Below, piece by piece: positions 15,107 to 23,436 of a stretch of DNA of 46,156 nt. Source of the DNA: JAVBSN01 sp031547045 (GTDB taxonomy: Bacteria > Bacillota > Clostridia > Lachnospirales > Lachnospiraceae); assembly GCA_031547045.1 (NCBI GenBank), contig JAVBSN010000049.1:1-46156 (forward strand), in the 5' to 3' direction. A program made the position numbers and the translations under genes. The notes below the pieces were generated by a model. The model was not told the DNA's origin, ran no database searches, and saw only the letters and a program-made list of their open reading frames with translations. The number at the start of each line of letters is the position of its first letter. The first letter of the stretch is position 1.

Positions 15107-16447
15107 TTAGACATTAAAATTAAGCAATGCCGGAATCATAATTATAATCATTACGATTAACATCTGAATAATCATAGGAAATAGCAATTTAGTTCCTGCT
15201 TCTTCCCCAAGTTTCTTGGCATATTCTTTTCGTTGTTCAAACGCCCATACTTCCTCTTGCTCTAATTGTTGTAATAATCCTTTTGAACCTAATTTAACAT
15301 TTTGAATAATTAAAGTTGAAATCTTAAGATATGTTGGCATTCCTATTCTTCTTCCAAAGTTATAGTATGCTACGTTTTCGCTTATCCCTGCATTTAATTC
15401 GTTTACAGTAATAGTCAATTCTTCATATAGATAATTTCTTTGATTTGGTTTTTTCTCAACCATTTTGTGAATACTGCTTTTGACATTCATCCCAGCTCCC
15501 AATAACAAAACTAGCTTATTAATAAAGTTAGAATATTCTTTTAATAATTGTCTGTTTCTAGACTTTACTTTTGTTTTTAATGCTTCTATTTCTTTAAGAT
15601 ATAATAAAGGTATTGCTAATAAAAATAATAATACAATTATATACTTTGAGCTATGTTTTGAGGATTTTTCGCTTATATCTATGTCATCAATACTTTGAGG
15701 AACCTCAACATAAATACTTTCCAAATCTTCATTAATTAAATCCTCTATATTTTTTCTAATCTTATCTTCTATTATCTCCTCTTCTGTATATGCCTTAGGA
15801 CAAATTATGGCCTTATATTCTATCTCTTTAATTATTTCTTCATATAATATATCTGCCTTAATAAATACCTGAGTTGGGACCCTAATATCTTCATTAAATA
15901 CTGTACCTGTTCTACTGACCCTATCATAATTACTGGTACTCCATCTAATACTTATACCTTCATACTCTGTATCTTCTGACATGCATAAATCCGTCACTAT
16001 ATTTTCTAGATTATCATTGTCTCCAATCAAACTCTCCTCTAATTTACTTGATATATCAGCAATAATAATCTCTAGCATTTCATCACTATACAATACAGCC
16101 GGTATATATATATTGATTGTACTTCTAAAATCATCTCTAGCTATATCAAATAAATATTCCTTTTCTTCACCTCCATAACTATCCCTTTCAATCACAATAC
16201 TTTTATTACTTGTTTTATTGGATATTATTATAAATGATAATATTATTATTGCAGATAAAAATATAAATACGCTTCTCTTTATCTGCCTTAACCAAAACTG
16301 CCTTGCATATTCCTCTAACTCATTTCCATGAATCATATTTATCTTCTTAATGCTACTTTTAACATTATGTCCATATGATTCCGTATCCAGCTTCAGTAAC
16401 CTATATATGTACAACCCACATTTGTTAATATATTTATTTACGTCCAT
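15107..16447 (-). CDS. tadC: TadC-like type II secretion F protein with extracytoplasmic Ig-like insert
   Basis: The last 190 residues are a T2SS-F domain: EYSNFINKLVLLLGAGMNVKSS, LNAGISENVAYYNFGRRIG, LGEEAGTKLLFPMIIQMLIVM, with two or three membrane segments. Ahead of it, between membrane segments at about 59-77 and about 268-285, lies a loop of about 190 residues that should face outside. It contains a stretch like the atrophied bacterial Ig domain (EGISIRWSTSNYDRVSRTGTVF ... QVFIKADILYEEIIKEIEY). Ordinary TadC proteins are near 300 residues and lack this. It works with TadB as the inner-membrane platform turned by the TadA ATPase. AGAGGTG is five bases before the ATG. Confidence 0.9.
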   Translation of the reverse strand: MDVNKYINKCGLYIYRLLKLDTESYGHNVKSSIKKINMIHGNELEEYARQFWLRQIKRSVFIFLSAIIILSFIIISNKTSNKSIVIERDSYGGEEKEYLFDIARDDFRSTINIYIPAVLYSDEMLEIIIADISSKLEESLIGDNDNLENIVTDLCMSEDTEYEGISIRWSTSNYDRVSRTGTVFNEDIRVPTQVFIKADILYEEIIKEIEYKAIICPKAYTEEEIIEDKIRKNIEDLINEDLESIYVEVPQSIDDIDISEKSSKHSSKYIIVLLFLLAIPLLYLKEIEALKTKVKSRNRQLLKEYSNFINKLVLLLGAGMNVKSSIHKMVEKKPNQRNYLYEELTITVNELNAGISENVAYYNFGRRIGMPTYLKISTLIIQNVKLGSKGLLQQLEQEEVWAFEQRKEYAKKLGEEAGTKLLFPMIIQMLIVMIIIMIPALLNFNV

Positions 16448-16449
16448 AA

Positions 16450-17193
16450 TTACACCTCTATATTAACAATCTTTCTTGCCCACATATTAGTTATAAATGT
16501 TAACCCTAGACTAATTGTCATAACAATTATTCCTATAGGGTTATGATAAAGACCCTTCACATAATCAAAATTACTAATTCGAATATACAAAACAATTAAA
16601 AATGGCATTAATTCCATAATTCTCTGTTCTAATTTCTTTGATGCAATAGTTGTATCTATTTCCTGATTCACTTCTATTTTTTCGCTAATCTTTTGAGCTG
16701 TCTTTCCTATAATTTTTATTAAATTACCTCCACTTCTCTTTGCAATTTTTAAAATTTCCGCAAAATTATGTGCCTCCTCTAGACCACTTCTATCAGCAAA
16801 TTTAAGCATCATTTTTTCAATGGGAATGTTATTTTCAATGCCATTTATAATTATATTAAGCTCTTGCTCTATATAACTTCCCTTAGGGAAAATTACTTTA
16901 ATATCTTTTTGAGAATTCCTAAAGGAATTTTCTAAAGAATATCCTGCATTTAAAGAACTAGCTACTGATAATATTAATTCCTTATATTCAAGATTTAACT
17001 GTTTTAATCTTATTGCTTTCTTTTTATTTATTTCTTGTTTAATAAACAAATAAATAATTGGACTAATTAATATGGTTGATAAAATGCTATCGTAAAATAA
17101 TATTCCTATTCCTATTAACAATAATGTATATTTGCATAAACAATAAATCCATTCAAAAGTTGTTAATCTATATATACTATAATCAATTTCCAT
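16450..17193 (-). CDS. tadB: TadB-like type II secretion F family platform protein
   Basis: The ATG at 17193 is preceded by GAAAGGGAAGGG and gives 247 residues; an earlier ATG at 17229 lies inside tadA and has no site. The T2SS-F domain is visible at YKELILSVASSLNAGYSLENSF and the second half ELMPFLIVLYIRISN, with two N-terminal and one or two C-terminal membrane segments. Together with TadC it forms the pilus platform in the membrane. It is separated from tadA by 13 bases and from tadC by two. Confidence 0.93.
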   Translation of the reverse strand: MEIDYSIYRLTTFEWIYCLCKYTLLLIGIGILFYDSILSTILISPIIYLFIKQEINKKKAIRLKQLNLEYKELILSVASSLNAGYSLENSFRNSQKDIKVIFPKGSYIEQELNIIINGIENNIPIEKMMLKFADRSGLEEAHNFAEILKIAKRSGGNLIKIIGKTAQKISEKIEVNQEIDTTIASKKLEQRIMELMPFLIVLYIRISNFDYVKGLYHNPIGIIVMTISLGLTFITNMWARKIVNIEV

Positions 17194-17206
17194 ACCCTTC
17201 CCTTTC

Positions 17207-18433
17207 TTATATTTTATATAAACCTGCATATTGCAATTTTCTTATATTGTGTAATTCTCCTTCTTTTTTCAAATATCCAATCACTCTATTCTCCTCTTCC
17301 CTCTCCTCTACAAATTGAAATAGTTGATTAATCTTAATTTCATTATCTCTCACTTCTAAAACTTCACTTATCTCCAAAACCCTTCTACTCCTATCCCTAA
17401 GTCTTCCTAGATGTATTATAATATCAAGTGCTGAAGCTATTTGTTGCCTTATTGCAAGAACTGGCATGTCAACCCCCATTAATATCATCGTTTCTAACCT
17501 AGCTAGCATATCCTTACTTGAATTAGCATGTCCAGTACTTAAACTTCCATCATGACCTGTATTCATAGCACTTATCATATCTAAAGCTACTCCATCTCGC
17601 ACTTCACCTACAATTATTCTATTAGGTCTCATTCTAAGGGCTGACTTTATTAAGTCTCTTATAGAAACTTGATTGTTACCTTCAACATTAGAATTCCTAA
17701 CCTCTAACCTTACAAGATTACTTATATTATTTATTTTTAATTCTGCTGAATCTTCAATTGTGATAATTCTCTCATTTTGAGGAATAAAATTAGTAAGTGC
17801 ATTTAAGAAAGTGGTCTTTCCTGAACCTGTTCCACCACTTATAAAGATGTTGTAACCTGCTACGACTAATAATTTTAGAAAATCTGCAATCTCTCTACTT
17901 AAGCTTCCTATATTTATTAAGTCATCTATTGTATATGCCTTTTCAGGAAATCTTCTTATTGTCACAATTGCTCCATCTAGTGCAACTGGAGGTAATACAA
18001 CATTTACTCTGGATCCATCCCTAAGCCGTCCATCAACAATAGGCGTAGCTTCATTTACAATTCTATTGCAATCCCCAACTATTTGTTGTATTACGTCTAA
18101 AAGCTTTGTTTCATCCACAAATTTATCCTCTAGCTTATGAATCATTCCCTTTTCTTCAACAAAAATATTATTATATCCATTTATCATAATTTCTGTAATA
18201 TTGTTATCTGCCAACAATACTGATAATATATCTAATCTTCTTATGGAATTAAACAAGTCCTTTTTTAATTTGTTCTTAATATTAATAGGTATGTAGATTT
18301 GCCTAGATTTATCTAATATACAATTATCAATAATATTATTAACCACATTATCTTCTACATCTTTTGATAAATCTATTCTAGATAATATGTCTTCTTGCAA
18401 TTCTTGCTTAAGTATATCTTCTAACAAGATCAT
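17207..18433 (-). CDS. tadA: Tad pilus secretion ATPase TadA/CpaF
   Basis: This 408-residue CpaF-family hexameric ATPase powers pilus assembly. Walker A GGTGSGKT is at 200-207, the Asp-box and Walker B follow (RIITIEDSAELKI, MRPNRIIVGEVRDGVA), and the His box is GHDGSLSTGHANS. The N-terminal domain has the usual LLADNNITEIMINGYNNIFVE. AAGGAGG is six bases before ATG, and the gene overlaps the end of tadZ by 26 bases. Confidence 0.97.
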   Translation of the reverse strand: MILLEDILKQELQEDILSRIDLSKDVEDNVVNNIIDNCILDKSRQIYIPINIKNKLKKDLFNSIRRLDILSVLLADNNITEIMINGYNNIFVEEKGMIHKLEDKFVDETKLLDVIQQIVGDCNRIVNEATPIVDGRLRDGSRVNVVLPPVALDGAIVTIRRFPEKAYTIDDLINIGSLSREIADFLKLLVVAGYNIFISGGTGSGKTTFLNALTNFIPQNERIITIEDSAELKINNISNLVRLEVRNSNVEGNNQVSIRDLIKSALRMRPNRIIVGEVRDGVALDMISAMNTGHDGSLSTGHANSSKDMLARLETMILMGVDMPVLAIRQQIASALDIIIHLGRLRDRSRRVLEISEVLEVRDNEIKINQLFQFVEEREEENRVIGYLKKEGELHNIRKLQYAGLYKI

Positions 18434-19310
18434 TCAATTCCTCCTTATTATTTATATCAATCAAGTTAACCTTTTCGACATGCTTTTTTATCATAGATAA
18501 TTCTAGTCTATCTAAGACATTTTCAAATCTGTCTACCTTATATTCATACCCCTTTAAAATAGGCATATATATTTCATCAAACAAATCTAAAATTCTTAAA
18601 TCCGATAGTATATCTATATCAAAGACTATTTTAGAATAATCAGTCATACTTCTTAATTTCTCAATTAACCATTCCATATCCGTATAATTAAGCTCTAACA
18701 TATCCGTATATACATATGGTGATGCAATAATCTCATAATAGTTCTTAGTTATAATATTATTAGTTATAATTTCAATAATATTTTCATCTCGTTGCTTTAA
18801 ATAGTATATAAGATTATCCATTCCCCATAAGTCCTTATTTTCTCCGAACAGCTCCATTCCAATATATAAGTTCTTTTCTAAATGATTGCTTTCACATAAT
18901 GTATTAGCAAAACTGGTTTTACCACTTCTTTCAACTGGGGAATATACAGCCAATATTTTTGTTTCGCCACGAACTTTTATTGCATTACCCCTTCCATCTC
19001 TTAGGCACTTATATATATGTTCTAATATATCAGAAGCTTTTTGGTATCTGTACACTTCATCATTACCACTGTCAAAGCAATTATCTATTTTTCTTTCTTT
19101 CAAGCATATGGTTTTTATATTTTCTAACACAATATTCATATCAGATAAAAGTATATCCAGAGAATTATCCTCTAAATACTGTAATACTTGTTCTTCACTA
19201 GTAAATAAAACAGTTATAAAATAATGCTCCGCCTTGCTTATAAAATAGTTTTGCAAAGACCTACCATAGTCCTCATCTTCACAGAGTAGACCTATTCTAT
19301 AATTACTCAA
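18408..19310 (-). CDS. tadZ: TadZ/CpaE-like pilus localisation ATPase
   Basis: This 300-residue protein has an N-terminal receiver-like domain (about 1-105, YRIGLLCEDEDYGRSL ... LDILLSDMNIV) and a C-terminal ParA/MinD-type domain with a deviant P-loop VERSGKT at about 126-132. This arrangement is that of TadZ/CpaE, which places the Tad machine at the membrane. The receiver lacks an obvious phosphorylation pocket beyond LSDMNI, and the P-loop lacks the KGGxxKT lysine, as is common in TadZ. Start is TTG with GGAGGTG five bases ahead, overlapping the peptidase stop (TTGA). Confidence 0.85.
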   Translation of the reverse strand: MSNYRIGLLCEDEDYGRSLQNYFISKAEHYFITVLFTSEEQVLQYLEDNSLDILLSDMNIVLENIKTICLKERKIDNCFDSGNDEVYRYQKASDILEHIYKCLRDGRGNAIKVRGETKILAVYSPVERSGKTSFANTLCESNHLEKNLYIGMELFGENKDLWGMDNLIYYLKQRDENIIEIITNNIITKNYYEIIASPYVYTDMLELNYTDMEWLIEKLRSMTDYSKIVFDIDILSDLRILDLFDEIYMPILKGYEYKVDRFENVLDRLELSMIKKHVEKVNLIDINNKEELNDLVRRYT

Positions 19311-19711
19311 TGTATCACCTCCATTAACACTACATATACATAAGAAATAAATATAGCTATAGTAAAGTGAATATATCTGCTTGTATTATTTTTGTGGATA
19401 AAATTAAATAAGATACGCAGAATAGAAATTATTCCGCCGAAAATAAATGAATATAGAATAACATATATTATGTCAAATCCTAGATAGCTACCAATCATGG
19501 CTAGCAACTTAATATCACCTGCACCTAAAAACTTTAGTCTATGCAGAAAGAATAGAATAGCAATAGGTATAAATATACCTGCCAGTGATTCCAAGATTAT
19601 CAAGGGACCCTTAGCAACTAGATTCAATAATACTCCTATTATCAAACCTGTTATTGGAACCCTATTGGGAATCTTGTATGTGCTAACATCATATATTACT
19701 CCAGTTAGCAC
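19307..19711 (-). CDS. A24 prepilin peptidase (start region disrupted)
   Basis: The product has the two catalytic aspartates of TadV/CpaA-type prepilin peptidases, Asp8 in IYDVSTYKIPN and Asp66 in GAGDIKLL (numbered from the GTG at 19711), and about five membrane segments. It would cleave the Flp leader after Gly13. The GTG start has no ribosome site and removes half of the first membrane segment. In the same frame a well-placed ATG (19745-19747, GAGG five bases ahead) is followed immediately by TAA (19742-19744), after which VIINLIGLIFV completes the missing segment. It looks like a nonsense change in codon 2, with synthesis relying on reinitiation or a non-standard start. Confidence 0.85.
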   Translation of the reverse strand: MLTGVIYDVSTYKIPNRVPITGLIIGVLLNLVAKGPLIILESLAGIFIPIAILFFLHRLKFLGAGDIKLLAMIGSYLGFDIIYVILYSFIFGGIISILRILFNFIHKNNTSRYIHFTIAIFISYVYVVLMEVIH

Positions 19712-19781
19712 AAATATTAATCCTATTAAATTAATTATAACTTACATCACTTCCTCTAGTTATATTCAACGTTGTATGAAA

Positions 19782-19810
19782 ATTGTAACATATATTTTTA
19801 CTCTTGTCTA
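19782..19810 (-). promoter_or_regulatory. Promoter of the Tad pilus operon
   Basis: On the minus strand TAGACA (19810-19805), a 17-base spacer and TACAAT (19787-19782) lie about 35 bases before the peptidase start codon and just after bofA. The pilus genes down to 10867 are then nearly contiguous. Confidence 0.65.
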
Positions 19811-19826
19811 TATGTAATTATATATT

Positions 19827-20093
19827 TTACATAAAAATTTCATAAATTTTTACAGCATACATAAGAATTACCCCTGGTAGTCCAAGCATAGCCGATACTC
19901 CAATAGTAAAAATATTTACACCAACCAATGCTGAGTGAGCTATATAAGAATTTACAATATATATTATTGCTATACCCAATGCCCCTCTTCCTAAAAAATG
20001 CAATATACTTACTGGTTTTTTTACCACCCCATAAATAATTGCTATTATAAATGCTATGCCACATATCAACAAAATCATTTGATTTTCGCTCAT
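19827..20093 (-). CDS. bofA: BofA-family pro-sigmaK processing inhibitor-like protein
   Basis: The 88-residue hydrophobic protein has three likely membrane segments and the BofA pattern KPVSILHFLGRGALGIAIIYIVN and LPGVILMYAVKI. In Bacillus BofA holds the sigmaK protease in an inactive complex in the outer forespore membrane. This suggests a spore-forming ancestry, though sporulation genes are not otherwise seen here. AGGTGAG precedes the ATG closely. It lies back to back with yaaL, a pairing also seen near recR in Bacillus. Confidence 0.88.
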   Translation of the reverse strand: MSENQMILLICGIAFIIAIIYGVVKKPVSILHFLGRGALGIAIIYIVNSYIAHSALVGVNIFTIGVSAMLGLPGVILMYAVKIYEIFM

Positions 20094-20224
20094 GTACTCA
20101 CCTAAGTTTTTATATAATTCTATGCTTTTTCTAATAAATTATTACTAGTTTGGAATATTATGGCTTACTGCCGACTATAATATATATAGACAAGTTCTAA
20201 ATTTATAATAAAGGTGGTGTTTAC

Positions 20225-20500
20225 TTGAAAAAGAACAAGAAGCAAACATATGATATGAAAGACAAGTTACTATATGAAATAGAGTTAGCAAAAACTGCTT
20301 ATAATACAGCATTATCCAATCTTGAGTTTATTACAGATCCAGATTTAATTGATTGCTATATATATGAGCTAAATGCTGCTGGACAAAGATACAAATTCTT
20401 ACTAATACAAGCAAGAAGTTACGGATTAAGATATTCAAACTACTCCGACTTGCCTGACATACCCTTAGCTGAGCCCCTATTAGCTGCAGGAGCCGAATAG
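20225..20500 (+). CDS. YaaL-like protein (DUF2508)
   Basis: The 91-residue soluble protein has the DUF2508 pattern (DKLLYEIELAKTAYNTALSNLEFITDPDLIDCYIYELNAAGQRYKFLL). Start is TTG with AAAGGTGGTG just upstream. Homologues (YaaL) are coded next to recR and bofA in Bacillus; here it is divergent from bofA. Function is not known. Confidence 0.88.
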   Translation: MKKNKKQTYDMKDKLLYEIELAKTAYNTALSNLEFITDPDLIDCYIYELNAAGQRYKFLLIQARSYGLRYSNYSDLPDIPLAEPLLAAGAE

Positions 20501-20512
20501 TATGGCAATATA

Positions 20513-20549
20513 AAAGAACTTGGTAACTATAATCGTCGCCAAGTTCTTT
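20513..20549. terminator. Bidirectional terminator between yaaL and uvrA
   Basis: AAAGAACTTGG (20513-20523) and CCAAGTTCTTT (20539-20549) form an 11-base stem. Short T runs follow on both strands. It lies between two convergent genes. Confidence 0.8.
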
Positions 20550-20583
20550 GCATATTATCCTATAAACAATATTTATCTATGCC

Positions 20584-23415
20584 TTACTGCAAATATTTTG
20601 CAAGATACTTTCCAGTATATGACACTTCTGTCTGTACAATCTCCTCTGGGGTTCCAGAAGCAACTATTGTACCACCCTTATCTCCACCTTCTGGGCCAAT
20701 ATCTATTATATAATCAGCCGTCTTAATAACATCTAGGTTATGCTCTATAACCACTACAGTATTACCACCATCGCTAAGTTTTCTAAGAATGTCTATAAGT
20801 TTATGAACATCAGCAAAATGTAATCCTGTTGTAGGCTCATCTAGTATATAAATAGTCTTGCCTGTTCCTCTCTTACTAAGCTCTGTAGCAAGCTTAATTC
20901 TCTGAGCCTCACCACCAGAAAGAGTTGTTGATGGTTGACCTAGTTTAATATATCCTAAACCAACTTCCTTAAGAGTCTCTATCTTTCTAAGTATAGCTGG
21001 TAGATTCTTAAAGAAATCACAAGCCTCATCTACTGTCATATCAAGGACTTCAAAGATATTCTTGCCCTTGTATTTAACCTCTAAAGTTTCTCTATTGTAA
21101 CGTTTTCCATGACATACCTCACAAGGAACATACACATCAGGTAGGAAATGCATCTCTATTTTAATTATACCATCTCCACGACATGCCTCACATCGTCCTC
21201 CAGATATATTAAAACTAAATCTGCCCTTCTTATATCCTCTTTCCTTAGAATCCTTTGTTGTTGCAAATAAATCTCTTATTTGATCAAATACACCTGTATA
21301 AGTAGCTGGATTAGAACGAGGAGTTCTTCCAATCGGAGATTGATCAATTGCAATAACCTTATCTAATTGGTCATATCCTATTATTCTATCATGCTTTCCT
21401 GATTTGAATTTGGCTCTATTAAGCCTCTTTGCCAACTTCTTATATAATATTTCATTAACTAAAGAACTCTTTCCTGAACCTGACACACCAGTTACGCAAG
21501 TCATTATCCCTAATGGAAAATCAACATCTATATGCTTTAAATTATTCTGATAAGCGTTTACTACCTTCATCCAACCTGTAGGTTGTCTTCTTTCAGTAGG
21601 TACTGGAATCTTAATTCTTCCACTAAGATAAGCTCCTGTAATAGACTTCTTACATGCCATTATCTGTTTTGCTGTTCCTTGAGCAATCACTTCACCACCA
21701 AGTTCTCCAGCACCAGGACCTATATCAACTATATGGTCTGCTGCTAACATGGTATCCTCATCATGCTCAACAACAAGTAATGTATTTCCCAAATCTCTAA
21801 GGTTAACCAATGTCTTAATTAACTTATCATTATCTCTTTGATGAAGTCCTATACTTGGTTCATCTAAAATATATGCAACACCTACAAGTCCTGAACCAAT
21901 CTGCGTTGCAAGACGAATTCTCTGCGCCTCTCCACCAGATAAAGATGCCGTACCTCTTGCTAGTGTAAGATAATCAAGTCCTACATCTACTAAAAAACCT
22001 ACTCTGGCATTAATTTCTTTAAGAATAGGATCTCCTATCATATGTTGTACTTCTGTTAATTGTAGCCCTTCATTAAAGTTCTTAATATCCTCTATAGACA
22101 TACTAGTAACTTCCGAAATATTCTTATCCCCAATAGTTACTGCAAGGGATTCCTTCTTAAGTCTTTGTCCACCACATTCTTCACAAGGAGTAATTGCCAT
22201 AAAAGTCTCATACTCTTGTTTCATAGTATCTGATGATGCTTCTCTATATCTTCTCTGAACATTTCTTATAAGTCCTTCAAATGCTACATCATATATACCT
22301 TCGCCTCTTTGACCCTTATAATGTACCTTAACCTCTTCTCCATTTGTTCCATACAATAGTATATCTCTAGCCTTATCGCTTAACTTTTCAAATGGTGTAT
22401 CTAGGCTAAACTTATACTTTTTAGATAAAGCATCTAATATAGCATGGGTATAACTTTTAGGGTCTGTACAAGATTGCCAACCCATTACTATAATAGCACC
22501 TTCATTTATACTTAGAGAAGTATCTGGAATCATAAGTTCAAGATCAAATTCCATCTTAAATCCTAGTCCATGACACACTGGACAAGCACCAAATGGATTA
22601 TTAAACGAAAAACTTCTTGGCTCAATCTCATCAACACTAATATTGCAATCTGGACAAGAAAAACTTTGACTAAATCTAATCTGTTCTCCACCTATTACAT
22701 CTACTATTACAAGTCCTTCTGATAATCGCAATACACTCTCTATAGAATCTGTTAATCTCTTCTCAATTCCCGATTTGACTGCCAATCTATCTACTACTAT
22801 CTCTATGTTATGTTTCTTATTCTTATCAAGTGAGATCTCTTCTGAAAGCTCATACATACTTCCATCTACGATAACTCTTACATATCCACTTTTCTTAGCA
22901 CTAGATAAAATCTTACTATGTTCACCTTTTCTACCTCTTATTACTGGTGCTAATAATTGAAATTTGCTTCCCTCTGGAAGTTCCATAATACAATCAACCA
23001 TTTGGTCAACTGTTTGTTTCATTATCTCCTTGCCACAGTTAGGACAATGAGGTATACCCACTCTAGCATATAGTAATCTTAAATAATCGTATATTTCTGT
23101 AACTGTTCCTACAGTAGAACGTGGATTACGATTTGTTGATTTCTGATCTATAGATATTGCTGGTGATAATCCATCTATCTTCTCTACATCTGGTTTCTCT
23201 GCTTGTCCTAAAAACTGTCTTGCATAAGAAGATAGAGATTCCATATATCTTCTCTGTCCTTCCGCATATATAGTATCAAATGCAAGGGATGACTTTCCCG
23301 AACCACTAAGTCCAGTTAATACTACTAATTCATTTCTTGGTATCTTAATATCTATATTTTTAAGGTTATGTTCTTTGGCGCCTTTTATTGTTATATACTC
23401 TTTTCCTCTAGCCAT
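20584..23415 (-). CDS. uvrA: Excinuclease ABC subunit A
   Basis: This 943-residue protein is a full-length UvrA. It has two ABC ATPase halves with Walker A GLSGSGKS near residue 34 and GVSGSGKS in the second half, two LSGGEAQRI signatures, and zinc modules (CPNCG, CPDC ... CPVCHGLG, CEACRGDG ... CEVCHGKRY). It finds bulky DNA lesions and loads UvrB. GGAGG is nine bases before the ATG, and the gene follows uvrB by 21 bases in one operon. Confidence 0.99.
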   Translation of the reverse strand: MARGKEYITIKGAKEHNLKNIDIKIPRNELVVLTGLSGSGKSSLAFDTIYAEGQRRYMESLSSYARQFLGQAEKPDVEKIDGLSPAISIDQKSTNRNPRSTVGTVTEIYDYLRLLYARVGIPHCPNCGKEIMKQTVDQMVDCIMELPEGSKFQLLAPVIRGRKGEHSKILSSAKKSGYVRVIVDGSMYELSEEISLDKNKKHNIEIVVDRLAVKSGIEKRLTDSIESVLRLSEGLVIVDVIGGEQIRFSQSFSCPDCNISVDEIEPRSFSFNNPFGACPVCHGLGFKMEFDLELMIPDTSLSINEGAIIVMGWQSCTDPKSYTHAILDALSKKYKFSLDTPFEKLSDKARDILLYGTNGEEVKVHYKGQRGEGIYDVAFEGLIRNVQRRYREASSDTMKQEYETFMAITPCEECGGQRLKKESLAVTIGDKNISEVTSMSIEDIKNFNEGLQLTEVQHMIGDPILKEINARVGFLVDVGLDYLTLARGTASLSGGEAQRIRLATQIGSGLVGVAYILDEPSIGLHQRDNDKLIKTLVNLRDLGNTLLVVEHDEDTMLAADHIVDIGPGAGELGGEVIAQGTAKQIMACKKSITGAYLSGRIKIPVPTERRQPTGWMKVVNAYQNNLKHIDVDFPLGIMTCVTGVSGSGKSSLVNEILYKKLAKRLNRAKFKSGKHDRIIGYDQLDKVIAIDQSPIGRTPRSNPATYTGVFDQIRDLFATTKDSKERGYKKGRFSFNISGGRCEACRGDGIIKIEMHFLPDVYVPCEVCHGKRYNRETLEVKYKGKNIFEVLDMTVDEACDFFKNLPAILRKIETLKEVGLGYIKLGQPSTTLSGGEAQRIKLATELSKRGTGKTIYILDEPTTGLHFADVHKLIDILRKLSDGGNTVVVIEHNLDVIKTADYIIDIGPEGGDKGGTIVASGTPEEIVQTEVSYTGKYLAKYLQ

Positions 23416-23436
23416 TAGAAGTGTCCTCCATGTATG

